Below, piece by piece: positions 50,412-59,147 of a DNA stretch of 59,147 nt. The stretch's first letter is position 1, and every line of letters begins with the position of its first letter. The notes beneath the pieces are model-generated. The model made no database searches, had not been told where the DNA came from, and was given only the letters and a program-made list of their open reading frames with translations. Where the stretch lies: NCBI GenBank assembly GCA_029059705.1, contig JAIDVM010000030.1:1-59147 (forward strand), written 5' to 3'. The DNA is from Clostridia bacterium. GTDB lineage: Bacteria > Bacillota > Clostridia > Christensenellales > Borkfalkiaceae. The translations under genes were made by a program, and so were the position numbers.

Positions 50412-52363
50412 GTTTTGCATATCCTTTGGGGCTTTTGGGGCTTTTGGGCATTCCCGTGCTCATACTCATATACATCATAAAAAGCAAGTATACCGAGCAG
50501 ATAATACCTTCGACCTATCTTTGGGAGCTTAGCGAAAAGTTTTTAAAACGCAAAAGACCTATTTCCAAAGTGGCGGGCATTATCAGTCTTATACTGCAAA
50601 TTCTTATCGTGCTTGCAATTTCGCTGATAATCGCGCACCCCGTGTTCACTCTTCCCAACTCGGCAAGGGATTATTGCTTTATCCTCGACGGTACGGGCAG
50701 CATGAGGGCGGAAGCGGGCGGTTCAACGCGCTTCGACCGCGCCAAATCCGAAATAAAATCGCTAATCGGCAGCTCGCACGGCGGCAGCAATTACGCGCTC
50801 GTGTTTATCGGCGACACAACCTATTCCGTTTTCGAGGGCATAAACAACAAGGACGCGGCAAACGCGCTTATCGACGGTTTGGACTGCACGTGGAGCAGCA
50901 CCGATTGCGTAGAGGCGGTTGAAATGGCTCAAAAATATTTCGACGATATGCCTTCGACCACGATATATTTGGTTACGGACAAGGCTTACGGCGAAACCGA
51001 AAACATAACCGTAATCGACGTTTCGGGCAGCGGCGAGAACTACGCCGTTACCGATTATTCCTACGTTAAAAAGTTCGACGCTCTTTCGGGCGCGGCGGTT
51101 TATTCGGTTACCGGCTCGCTTATATCTTATAACAGCGACGCCGTGCTTACGGCTGAATTTTACGTTGACGGCGGCGAGCAGCCGCACGATACGCGCACCG
51201 TTTCGGTGAAAAAGCTTGAAAAGACGGAAATAGAGTTCATTTATCAGGCTCAGGATTTCAGCTCGATGGAGCTGCGCATTAAAAACGCTGACGGCTTCAT
51301 GCAGGATAATTCGGCAATCTTTTACGAAACGAAGGCGGGGGATACGCTTCCCACGCTGCTCGTAAGCGATTCGCCCTTCTATCTCCGTTCCATGCTCACA
51401 GCTGTGTGCAATACCGAGCTTAAAGTTATGACTACCGAATACTTCGAACAGGAGTATTTCGTTGCATACAAAAAGGGCGAAGCGGAGCTTTACGGGCTTT
51501 ACGTTTTCGATTGCTACGCACCCGCGGAGCTTCCCAAAGGCGGCACCGTGTGGCTTTTCAATCCCACGCAGAGTATTCCCAAATCGGGTTTCAGCTTCCA
51601 GACCGTAGTGGACGCGGACGAGGATAAAAATCTGGATATGGGCGGCTCGGATACGGGCGGGCAGGACGTGAAATACTTTTACGAGGCGGAGTATGAAAAA
51701 CCCGCGGCGGGGCTTTCGGAAATGCTTTTAAAGGACATCAACGTGCAAACCGCAAAAAAGGTAGCCGTTAAAAAATATTCCAAATACGCGGTAAGCAGCA
51801 ATTTTACCACTTTGCTTTCTTACAACAAAAACCCGCTGATATTTGCGGGCACGAACGAAAACAACGACAAGCAGGTAGTGGTTTCGTTCGCCATTTCCGA
51901 CAGTAACTATGCGCTTGACTTAAATTATTTAATACTCATGCGCAATCTGTTTAATTATTCTTCGCCTGCCGTGCTTGATAAAACCATGTACACGGCGGGG
52001 GACACGCTTTCGGTCAACGTTTTAAGCGGCTGCACGGCTATGGTGCTTCGCGCGCCTTCGGGCAAACCCGTTCCGCCGCTCAGCACGGCTTCGGCAGTCG
52101 CCCAAACGCAGCTTACCGAGGCGGGAACTTATACTTTAACCGTAACCATCAACGGCGAGGAACGCGTTTATTCGCTGTTTGCGGGCGTTGCCGAATCGGA
52201 AAGCTATTCCGTGGCAACGGGAAATATCGCCGTTTCGGGTACGCCGAGCAATGAATATTCGGACGGTTATTACGACGATATTCTTATTTATCTGATTATT
52301 CTTGCCGTCTTCTTTATGGCGGATTGGGGGGTGTATTGCTATGAGCAGTATCAGCTTCGATAA
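50408..52363 (+). CDS. BatA-like membrane VWA protein
   Basis: The 651-residue protein starts with the BatA-type segment FAYPLGLLGLLGIPVLILIYI (a membrane anchor), has a second membrane segment at about 55-75, then a VWA domain whose metal motif reads DGTGS instead of DxSxS (a Thr takes one Ser position). A long outside region follows, and a last membrane segment lies at about 624-645. Start overlaps DUF58 by four bases and the end overlaps the next gene by 23 bases, so all are coupled. Confidence 0.88.
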   Translation: MSFAYPLGLLGLLGIPVLILIYIIKSKYTEQIIPSTYLWELSEKFLKRKRPISKVAGIISLILQILIVLAISLIIAHPVFTLPNSARDYCFILDGTGSMRAEAGGSTRFDRAKSEIKSLIGSSHGGSNYALVFIGDTTYSVFEGINNKDAANALIDGLDCTWSSTDCVEAVEMAQKYFDDMPSTTIYLVTDKAYGETENITVIDVSGSGENYAVTDYSYVKKFDALSGAAVYSVTGSLISYNSDAVLTAEFYVDGGEQPHDTRTVSVKKLEKTEIEFIYQAQDFSSMELRIKNADGFMQDNSAIFYETKAGDTLPTLLVSDSPFYLRSMLTAVCNTELKVMTTEYFEQEYFVAYKKGEAELYGLYVFDCYAPAELPKGGTVWLFNPTQSIPKSGFSFQTVVDADEDKNLDMGGSDTGGQDVKYFYEAEYEKPAAGLSEMLLKDINVQTAKKVAVKKYSKYAVSSNFTTLLSYNKNPLIFAGTNENNDKQVVVSFAISDSNYALDLNYLILMRNLFNYSSPAVLDKTMYTAGDTLSVNVLSGCTAMVLRAPSGKPVPPLSTASAVAQTQLTEAGTYTLTVTINGEERVYSLFAGVAESESYSVATGNIAVSGTPSNEYSDGYYDDILIYLIILAVFFMADWGVYCYEQYQLR

Positions 52364-55124
52364 TCCCTGGTTATTATTCCTTTTAATTCCGCTTTTCGCG
52401 CTCGTGCTTGCGCCGTTCTTTATAACCGTGCGCAAAACCAACTTAAACTGGCACAACGTAACCTCGTGCGCGCTGCACCTCGTTATGTGCCTGAGCATAG
52501 TGTTTGCGCTGTGCGGAATGTCGTTCGAAAGCGTAATCACCGAAACGAACGTGTTCGTCGTCGCCGACGTTTCTTACTCGGCAAACCGCAATCTCGAACA
52601 GGTTGACGAATATATAAGAAAAATCGAACAAAGCCTTCCGGGAAACGCGCGCATGGGCGTAATCGGCTTCGGCAGAAATTACGCCTTGCTTACCGACCTC
52701 GGCGAGGGACGCAGAAGCGTTTCCAACCTCGTTGAGGGGAACAACCCCGTTATAGACCAAAGCGCAACGGATATCGCCGCGGCAATGCGCTATGCGGGCA
52801 ACCTCTTCGACGACGAAGTAATAAAACGCATAGTGGTGATAACCGACGGCGTTGAAACCGTTTCGACGAACGACACCATAAAAGTGGTAAACGCTTTGCG
52901 GAACGACGGCGTAATAATCGACGCGGTTTTCCTTAACGACAACATATCCGAAAACGTAAACGAAGTTCAGGTTGACGGCGTCGAGGCTACAAAATCGACC
53001 TACGTCGATAAAGCCGAACAGGCAAACGTGCTTATCCGCAGCAACAATGCCCAGCGCACCCGCAACAGCTGGGTTACCCTGCTTTGCAACGGGCAAATCG
53101 TTGCGCGCCGCGCCGAATCCTTCGACAAGGGGCTTAACGTAGTAACCTTTGACCTTGACACAAGCGAAGCGGGCGAGTTTAACTATACGGTAAGGCTCGA
53201 GTTCGAAAACGAAGCCGACGACACCGCCTCCGAAAACAACGAATATTATTTCACGCAGTCCGTTTCGGACGACGTAAAAGTGCTGTTTATCGGCGGTTCG
53301 GAATATGACCTTATGGCGGGCAGACTTATTTACGGCACGGAAAACGTTACGTTTATATCAAACCCCAACGCAATCCCCTTAACGGTAGAGGACTTGTGCG
53401 TTTACGACGAAATAGCCATTTCCAACTTCAACCTCAGCGAATGGGGCGCAAGCTTAACCTTCCTTAACTGCCTTAACACGGCTGTTATGAAGTTCGGAAA
53501 AACCCTTACCACTTACGGCAACACCTATATTCAGAATACGTTCAGCGAGGAAACGCCCAACGAGGCGCTTACGCAGCTTAGCGGCATGCTGCCCGTAAAT
53601 ATCGGCAACGACGACAAGGACGAACGCATAATAGTGCTTTTGCTCGATATTTCCACAAGCGGCGGTTTTTCGGGCAGGTTGTCCACCGCAAAGGAAGCGG
53701 CAATCGCGCTTTTAAACACGTTCGGGCAGAACGACACCGTAATGGTCGTCGGCTTTTCGGGCGACCGCATAACCTATTGCGAGCCCACCAAGCTTAAAAG
53801 CCGTAAGGTACTGATAGAGGCAATCAACAATATTACCGTTCGTAACGGCACGCTGCTCAATTCGGCAATGCAAACCGCTTTTAAGGCGATAAAGGAAAGC
53901 GGCGCGCCCAACCGCGAGCTGATAATTCTTTCCGACGGCATAATAAACAGCGCGGGCGAAAAATCGGCTTGCAACACGCTTGCGCAGGAAATGTCGGGCA
54001 CGGGCGGCAACGTAATAATTTCCGCGCTGGGCATGTTCCCCGCCACCGCCGACGAAGAGTTTCTCGAAGGGCTGGTAAACAACCCCAAAGCTTCGGGCAA
54101 AGGCTTTTACCAAAGCATTAAAAACGAATCCGAAATAGAATACACCATTCGTTCGTTTACCGAAGAACAAGCCGCGGTAAAAATCGAGGGCGAAACGTAT
54201 CCCGTAAAGATAAACCGCAAGGACGAAGAGCTTGTTAAAGGGCTGACCGAAGTGGAAAGGGTGAGCGGTTTTTGGGCAAGCAGCGAAAAATTCGGCTCAA
54301 CCGTAGTGCTTTCGGCAACTTATATGCGCAACAAAACTACGCCCGTCGACGCGCCGCTTTACGCTTATTGGAATTACGGCAACGGAAAGGTTGTTTCCGT
54401 TCTCACGGATATTTCCCCAAGCTCGAACTGGATTTCAAGCTGGGGCTCGAATACCTCGGGCAGACAGGTTCTTTCAAACATAAAGGCGGCAACGCTTCCC
54501 GACGAGTGCACGGATACGCCGCTTATTATCCAAACGGAAATAAAAGGGCTTAACGCCGATATTTCGGTTACTACGGCGGCGGTTTATTCCGACGCGTCGT
54601 TAAGCGTAACTTTAATTGCGCCCGACGGCACCGAAACGACAAAACCTTTGAATTTCGCCACCGAAGATTACAGGGCGCGGTTCGAAACCCCAATGCTCGG
54701 CACTTATCACTTACGCATAAGCTACAGCTACGGGCGCAACCCCGCTTTTAACGACGAAATAGACGAAAGCGACGAAAATCCCCGCTATCTCAACCATTAC
54801 GAAACAAACACAGCTTTTGCAATTTCGTACTATCCCGAATACGACGGCTTTGCGTCTTATCCCATAGGCAACCTTAACCGTCTTATTACTACCGACGCGG
54901 TTTCGGAGGACGGCACTGTCGATTTGAGTGTAGACAACCTCAAGCATACGACTTTCAGATACGAATTCACAATTCCGCTCATGATTTTTGCGGTTATACT
55001 GATAGTTGTGGATATCGCGCTCAGAAAACTGCGCTGGAAGGATATCGTTACCTTCTTCAGCCGCAAAAACAAAAGCGTAAACAGCGAAAAAACGAAACAA
55101 GGAGGCAATGCAAGTGAAACGTAA
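52341..55124 (+). CDS. Membrane protein with two VWA domains and an amidotransferase-like domain
   Basis: The ATG at 52341 lies after GGGGGGTG and gives 927 residues. Two N-terminal membrane segments precede a first VWA domain with DVSYS and TDG; a second VWA domain near 435 has DISTS and SDG. Between them is a segment typical of glutamine amidotransferase-like folds in such proteins (VKVLFIGGSEYDLMAGRLIY). A C-terminal membrane segment at about 880-900 ends in a basic tail. Such YfbK/BatB-type proteins work with MoxR. The end overlaps the next lipoprotein start. Confidence 0.88.
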   Translation: MSSISFDNPWLLFLLIPLFALVLAPFFITVRKTNLNWHNVTSCALHLVMCLSIVFALCGMSFESVITETNVFVVADVSYSANRNLEQVDEYIRKIEQSLPGNARMGVIGFGRNYALLTDLGEGRRSVSNLVEGNNPVIDQSATDIAAAMRYAGNLFDDEVIKRIVVITDGVETVSTNDTIKVVNALRNDGVIIDAVFLNDNISENVNEVQVDGVEATKSTYVDKAEQANVLIRSNNAQRTRNSWVTLLCNGQIVARRAESFDKGLNVVTFDLDTSEAGEFNYTVRLEFENEADDTASENNEYYFTQSVSDDVKVLFIGGSEYDLMAGRLIYGTENVTFISNPNAIPLTVEDLCVYDEIAISNFNLSEWGASLTFLNCLNTAVMKFGKTLTTYGNTYIQNTFSEETPNEALTQLSGMLPVNIGNDDKDERIIVLLLDISTSGGFSGRLSTAKEAAIALLNTFGQNDTVMVVGFSGDRITYCEPTKLKSRKVLIEAINNITVRNGTLLNSAMQTAFKAIKESGAPNRELIILSDGIINSAGEKSACNTLAQEMSGTGGNVIISALGMFPATADEEFLEGLVNNPKASGKGFYQSIKNESEIEYTIRSFTEEQAAVKIEGETYPVKINRKDEELVKGLTEVERVSGFWASSEKFGSTVVLSATYMRNKTTPVDAPLYAYWNYGNGKVVSVLTDISPSSNWISSWGSNTSGRQVLSNIKAATLPDECTDTPLIIQTEIKGLNADISVTTAAVYSDASLSVTLIAPDGTETTKPLNFATEDYRARFETPMLGTYHLRISYSYGRNPAFNDEIDESDENPRYLNHYETNTAFAISYYPEYDGFASYPIGNLNRLITTDAVSEDGTVDLSVDNLKHTTFRYEFTIPLMIFAVILIVVDIALRKLRWKDIVTFFSRKNKSVNSEKTKQGGNASET

Positions 55125-56679
55125 TTTTAAAATTAAATTTCTTGCCGTGCTTCTTTGTTCCCTGTTCGCGTTTGCGTGCGCGGGCTGCGGCTACGGGTCC
55201 GTTATCGATAACAACGGCAAGCCTTCGGGCGGCAATCAGGGCTCTACGGAGCAACCCGAACAGCCCGATAATCCCAACGTGCCCGAAAAGCCCGAAGAGG
55301 GCGGCAAAGTAAAGGAAACGGATTATACCGTAACGTTATTCGTTGACAGCGCGCCCTATAACTTTGGCACCAGCTCGATACAAGCCGAATGGATTAATAC
55401 TACCAACAAACGTAAACGCTTTACGGCTACGCTTGATGAAAAAGGCTTTGGCAACGCGGGTGAAATTGACGAGGGCGACTATTACGTGCATATTATAAAT
55501 CTTCCCGCAGAGTTCACTTATAACCCCAACGAAAACATTGCAACCCCGGGCTCGCGCAAAATTTATATCAACCTTAAAAGGCCTTCAAGACCTTCAACGG
55601 GCAGCGGCACGGGCTGGAAAAACGGCGAATGTTACGTTTTACGCACGCTGGGCACCTTCCGCGCAACAATAAAATCGGCGTCAAAACCCGTCCATTATTG
55701 CTATTCCCCCACCCAATCGGGCTGGTATTCCATTACTTCGTGGGTGGATATCTTCGCCGACAATTTAAAGCCGGTGCTTAAAGCTTATAACGGCAACGCG
55801 GGCGGTTACGTTGTGCCTACGCCTCATACAATAATATCCGACGGCGGCAAAGAGGGAACTTACACAAAAAACTTCGTTTACAACGTTTTCGTCGAGCCTA
55901 AACTTGTTGGCAACCCCTATTACTTTACCGTGGAGGCGGAGCACAAGTTTAACACCTATCCCTCGACGGTTGACTTCGAAATCAAATACGAAGGTGAAGT
56001 AAGGGATACCACGCAATACAAGGTTATAAGGGCTAAGCAGGCTGCGCAGTCGGCAAATTCTTCGCTTTCATATCACTACGCCGACTCTCTTGCGGGCAAC
56101 AAAACGTTCAGCATGGAAAAAATCCGCTATAACCCCAAAACGGGCTGCTATCACGTTTACGACCTTGCAAAATACCCTCAGGGCAATTCAAACTTCGGCA
56201 AAGGCTTCGGTCCGAGAATTTATTGCGACATCAGAAACACCACGCCTTGCTTTACAAGGGCTTCTCTTTATAACGCAAGGGCAATTCAAACGCCTGTGGG
56301 CAAGGACGAATGGCTTAAAATTACCGCGCAATACGTCGGCGTTGATTACGACGAGAAGAGGTACGACGAGGATTACGAGCCTAATTCCGGCAGCACAATC
56401 TTCCAGCAATATTTAAGGGACGAAGACGGCACCAAAACGCTAAACTGGGATTTCGGCGACTTTATCCAAACCGATTACGCCTCCAAGGCTAACAGCCACG
56501 ACAGGGTTTACGTTACTAAGGAGCTTAAAATCTTCTTGCAGCTCTATGCCGAAGCGCATATGTTCTGGACGGACAACTATATGAGCTCGTCCGCGCTCGA
56601 ATACAGCACGCCCGAAGGTAACGGCTATTTTGCAACGCAGGACGCATTCTGGCTGTTTGCCTGCGGTTATTACGAATAA
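55114..56679 (+). CDS. Lipoprotein coupled to the VWA operon
   Basis: The GTG at 55114 is chosen because GGAGG (55101-55105) lies eight bases before it; ATG at 55108 is only two bases away. This gives 521 residues. A signal peptide ends at Cys22 or Cys25, the likely lipid site, followed by a Pro/Glu-rich linker. The rest is unrecognised and rich in Tyr and beta strands (for example VNFEIKYEGEVR-like stretches). Its start overlaps the VWA gene stop, so it is probably made with that operon and may be its client or partner. Confidence 0.72.
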   Translation: MKRNFKIKFLAVLLCSLFAFACAGCGYGSVIDNNGKPSGGNQGSTEQPEQPDNPNVPEKPEEGGKVKETDYTVTLFVDSAPYNFGTSSIQAEWINTTNKRKRFTATLDEKGFGNAGEIDEGDYYVHIINLPAEFTYNPNENIATPGSRKIYINLKRPSRPSTGSGTGWKNGECYVLRTLGTFRATIKSASKPVHYCYSPTQSGWYSITSWVDIFADNLKPVLKAYNGNAGGYVVPTPHTIISDGGKEGTYTKNFVYNVFVEPKLVGNPYYFTVEAEHKFNTYPSTVDFEIKYEGEVRDTTQYKVIRAKQAAQSANSSLSYHYADSLAGNKTFSMEKIRYNPKTGCYHVYDLAKYPQGNSNFGKGFGPRIYCDIRNTTPCFTRASLYNARAIQTPVGKDEWLKITAQYVGVDYDEKRYDEDYEPNSGSTIFQQYLRDEDGTKTLNWDFGDFIQTDYASKANSHDRVYVTKELKIFLQLYAEAHMFWTDNYMSSSALEYSTPEGNGYFATQDAFWLFACGYYE

Positions 56680-56711
56680 TCTGCGTTTAATTCCCCTATA
56701 GGAGAAAATTT

Positions 56712-59042
56712 ATGAAGCATTTCAAAAAAATAATTATATCTTTGGCGCTTGCCTTAACCTTGTGCCTCGGCTGCGTTTTGCCCGCCTGCGGCGGCGGCAG
56801 CGAAAGGCTTGTTATCGAAGGTCAAAAAACCGTTTTTTACGTCGGCGACGAATTTACTACGGGAGACAGCGTTAAAGTTTATCTCGTTAAAGAAAACGGA
56901 CAAAAAACCGACGTAACCGACGAGGCAACGTTCAAGCCCGAAAGTACGCTGGACATGAACGTTGCGGGCAGCTACGCCGTAACGGTGAGCTATCAAAACA
57001 AAAAAGAAGTTTACTTTATTATGGTAAACGGTTTCGATAACGTTTTAAAAAGACTTGCCGTTAATACCGCGGACGCAACCACAACCTATAAAGTGGGCGA
57101 AAGCATTTCGTATGAGGGGATAAAAGTTATCGGCACTTACGAAAACGCGCAAAGGCAGGAATTCGACGACGAAATTACCGCGTTAAGCACGCTTAAATTT
57201 AAGGTTACCGCTCCCGACGGCACGCCTTACGAGGACGTTTTCGCGCTCGAAGGAATTTATACCGTAACCGTTTCGCAAGGGGCGGTTGCCACAACCTACC
57301 CCGTTAAAGTAGCGGGCGTAAACCTTTCTTCGGTGCAAAACGCGCTGGCCCTCGGCACCTTCTTTAAGTCGCGCGTGGTGGGCGGAATTTCCACCGTAAA
57401 ATCTTTAATCAAAGGGACTTGGCCTGAGGTAAATTATTCTTACCGCTTCGGCGACAATTACGCTTATGTCAGACAGGACGACATGGGCGAAATCAGCGAA
57501 TACCATACGAGCATCGTAGACGACGAAGTGGACAGTACCTACGTTTATAACGGCGTGCAGCAAGCCAATTCCGACCGCAAGAGCGCCGAAATGATGGAGG
57601 GAGTTTATTACAGACCGTGGTATAACGACTCCAACAAAATGGCTTACGGCATAGAAGCTCTCATACGCGATATGTATGAAATAGGCGTAGCAAACCCCAA
57701 CAAGGACTATGCCCACAGTGAAAACGAGGCGACTAAAACCTTCGGTTTTTCGTTCGGCTATCTTTACGACGGCGGCGCTACGCGAAACTATTACTTTGTT
57801 GTGGAAGTAAGCTTTACTCTCGGTGACAGCAACTATATTAAGTCTGCCGAAGTTTTGCAAAAAGCGTGGTTTTCGGGCAGCGTAAACGACAAGCCTTATG
57901 CCAATTTCGTTACCGATGCAAACGGCGTTACAAAACCCACCAAGCCCGAACCCGACTATCAATGGAAAGTAGAGTGCGAACAGCAAAGCGGTAAGCGCAC
58001 CGAAAAGAACCCCTATCTGTCGGGCGACACAAAGGCGGGCATTATAGAAAGCTTTCAGGTTTTTTACGAAGGGCAAGAAATCAAAGACGGCGACACGATT
58101 AAGTTCGAGCGCGGTCCGGTGGACAGCAACGGGCATACAAAGCAAATTGTGCTTAATTTCACAAATTGTCAGCCCTCGGGCGCAAGCTTCGATACCGACG
58201 CCCTTTACGTTACCGACGGAACGAAACCTAAGGAAGACTCCAAAAACTGGTTTTACGGCGACGATGTAATTTTGATAGGAAGCTGGAGCAGCGGCAACCG
58301 CACCATAGAGGCGAAGCGCGGCGGGCTTATAACGCTGACGTTCACCACCGAAAAGCTTACCATGAAAATTTATCTCGACGTGGTAGGCTCCGCGCCCAAA
58401 ACCTTAACGCCGCGCGTTTATAATCCCGCAAACAAATTAGAGGCTACCGTTGCCGAAAAGACGATAGGCGTAGGCGAAACGGTTTATTTCACGTGTATTC
58501 CCGACTTGCACGCAAACGGCGCGTTTACGGCGGCGCTGACTTCGGGCGCGGCGGCAAACGTTACGCTTGTCGCTCCCAAAGCGGACGCTACGGCAGATGA
58601 AATCGCCGCCGACCCCACGCTTAAATATTGGAGCTTTACGGCAGCAGCCGAGGGCACTTACGTTATAAAAATGACGTCTGCCGCCGCGGCGAACGTTTCG
58701 ACCACTATTACTTTTAAGGTAAGCGAAATCGATTTCGCAAGCGCGCTTAACGGCGTTTACGGCGCAACGGATAACTCGAACGGCGTTTACACTGTTACTT
58801 TCGCACCCGCAGCCGAGGGCGCGGATAACGGGCAGGTTACCGTCGTATATCAGCCCGCGCAGGGCGACGCGCAGGAAACCGTTTACGGCTACGTTGTCGA
58901 AAACGGCTCGGTTAAGCTCGGCGAACCCGTTTCGGGTGACAGTATGGGCGTTTCGTTTACGGTAACGGTAGAAAACAAAATTATCCTTACCGACAAACAT
59001 AACAACGATTTTTGGATGGAACGTTCACAAACAAATTCATAA
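56712..59042 (+). CDS. Ig-like domain lipoprotein, 776 residues
   Basis: A signal peptide ends LPAC with Cys26 as lipid site. Two bacterial Ig-like units follow (about 35-105 and 110-195, with TTYKVGESISYEGIKVIG and GIYTVTVS). Later parts include the motif TEKNPYLSGD, similar to the GTEKNPYELG motif of the giant lipoprotein at 41368. A C-terminal domain of about 60 residues closes the protein. AGGAG precedes the ATG. It lies 32 bases after the preceding lipoprotein and is complete, with its stop at 59040-59042. Surface binding is inferred. Confidence 0.75.
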   Translation: MKHFKKIIISLALALTLCLGCVLPACGGGSERLVIEGQKTVFYVGDEFTTGDSVKVYLVKENGQKTDVTDEATFKPESTLDMNVAGSYAVTVSYQNKKEVYFIMVNGFDNVLKRLAVNTADATTTYKVGESISYEGIKVIGTYENAQRQEFDDEITALSTLKFKVTAPDGTPYEDVFALEGIYTVTVSQGAVATTYPVKVAGVNLSSVQNALALGTFFKSRVVGGISTVKSLIKGTWPEVNYSYRFGDNYAYVRQDDMGEISEYHTSIVDDEVDSTYVYNGVQQANSDRKSAEMMEGVYYRPWYNDSNKMAYGIEALIRDMYEIGVANPNKDYAHSENEATKTFGFSFGYLYDGGATRNYYFVVEVSFTLGDSNYIKSAEVLQKAWFSGSVNDKPYANFVTDANGVTKPTKPEPDYQWKVECEQQSGKRTEKNPYLSGDTKAGIIESFQVFYEGQEIKDGDTIKFERGPVDSNGHTKQIVLNFTNCQPSGASFDTDALYVTDGTKPKEDSKNWFYGDDVILIGSWSSGNRTIEAKRGGLITLTFTTEKLTMKIYLDVVGSAPKTLTPRVYNPANKLEATVAEKTIGVGETVYFTCIPDLHANGAFTAALTSGAAANVTLVAPKADATADEIAADPTLKYWSFTAAAEGTYVIKMTSAAAANVSTTITFKVSEIDFASALNGVYGATDNSNGVYTVTFAPAAEGADNGQVTVVYQPAQGDAQETVYGYVVENGSVKLGEPVSGDSMGVSFTVTVENKIILTDKHNNDFWMERSQTNS

Positions 59043-59147
59043 TATGCTCTTTTTGGGGGCGGGGGGGGGGGGGGAGGGGGGCGGGGGGGGGGGGTGAAAA
59101 CAGAAACGAAAAAAAAAAAGAAGAATAAAAAAAAAAATAATATTTAA
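59043..59147. other. Low-complexity contig end
   Basis: Runs of G interrupted by single A or C, then an A-rich stretch. This pattern is typical of sequencing or assembly artefact at a contig end rather than a natural sequence. No terminator can be identified for the last gene. Confidence 0.7.

Noticed and set aside
57405..58145. Long antisense open frame (246 codons)
   Set aside because: It is the reverse of the Ig-like lipoprotein gene, has biased composition expected of a shadow frame and no ribosome binding site.
1..59147. CRISPR array, tRNA, rRNA or transposase genes
   Set aside because: No regularly spaced direct repeats, cloverleaf-like sequences, rRNA signatures or transposase motifs were seen.

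Overview
This window is a 59 kb piece of an uncultured, probably anaerobic and gut- or rumen-type member of the Clostridia (Firmicutes). The reasons are the complete S10-spc-alpha ribosomal superoperon in Firmicutes order with adk, map and infA, the order rpmE / YqhQ (DUF1385) / prmC / prfA, the order ruvX / DUF1292, and the zinc-binding forms of S14, L31, L36 and S4. The assignment below class level is open. Both ends run into G-rich low-complexity sequence, so this is probably a whole draft or metagenome contig.

Layout. (1) 0.2-17.5 kb: ribosomal superoperon from rpsJ to rplQ, with secY, adk, map, a KOW protein, rpmJ, infA and rpoA, opened by a near-consensus promoter and closed by a strong terminator. 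(2) 17.6-18.2 kb: two small paralogous membrane proteins, each with its own promoter. (3) 18.4-22.3 kb, minus strand: a zinc-less MDR oxidoreductase and cardiolipin synthase, then a Cof-type HAD phosphatase and a YfcE-type phosphodiesterase. (4) 22.4-28.7 kb: rpmE, a YqhQ-PrmC fusion, prfA, an MntR/DtxR-type regulator and a DUF2207 membrane protein. (5) 28.8-36.5 kb: a modular lipoprotein, a small membrane protein and a membrane-anchored GH3 with inverted domain order, behind a strongly structured leader. (6) 36.6-41.1 kb: small housekeeping and unknown genes (DUF3592-like, a two-repeat Myb-like protein, ruvX, DUF1292, an SDR). (7) 41.2-59 kb: a 1946-residue lipoprotein, a MoxR / DUF58 / VWA operon, and two more lipoproteins.

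The most unusual content is non-coding. One family of about 120-bp hairpins sits directly on or after the stop codons of six genes (rpsJ, rpsQ, map, infA, the prmC fusion and prfA). Its apical and terminal stems differ in sequence between copies but stay self-complementary. A second structured family ends 2-12 bases before the start codons of secY, map and ruvX, also with compensatory changes between copies. Four single-promoter genes (HAD, MDR, the DtxR-type regulator and SDR) have near-consensus promoters whose -10 box lies only 6-12 bases before the ATG, so their messages should be leaderless or nearly so.

How the genes work together: the first 17 kb builds the ribosome, the Sec channel and RNA polymerase alpha; rpmE, PrmC and PrfA add L31 and translation termination. 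The right half is an envelope programme: large lipoproteins with InlB-like or Ig-like modules, a surface glycosidase, and a MoxR/VWA machine that in other bacteria acts on complex assembly or envelope proteins. No tRNA, rRNA, CRISPR array, transposase or phage gene was seen.
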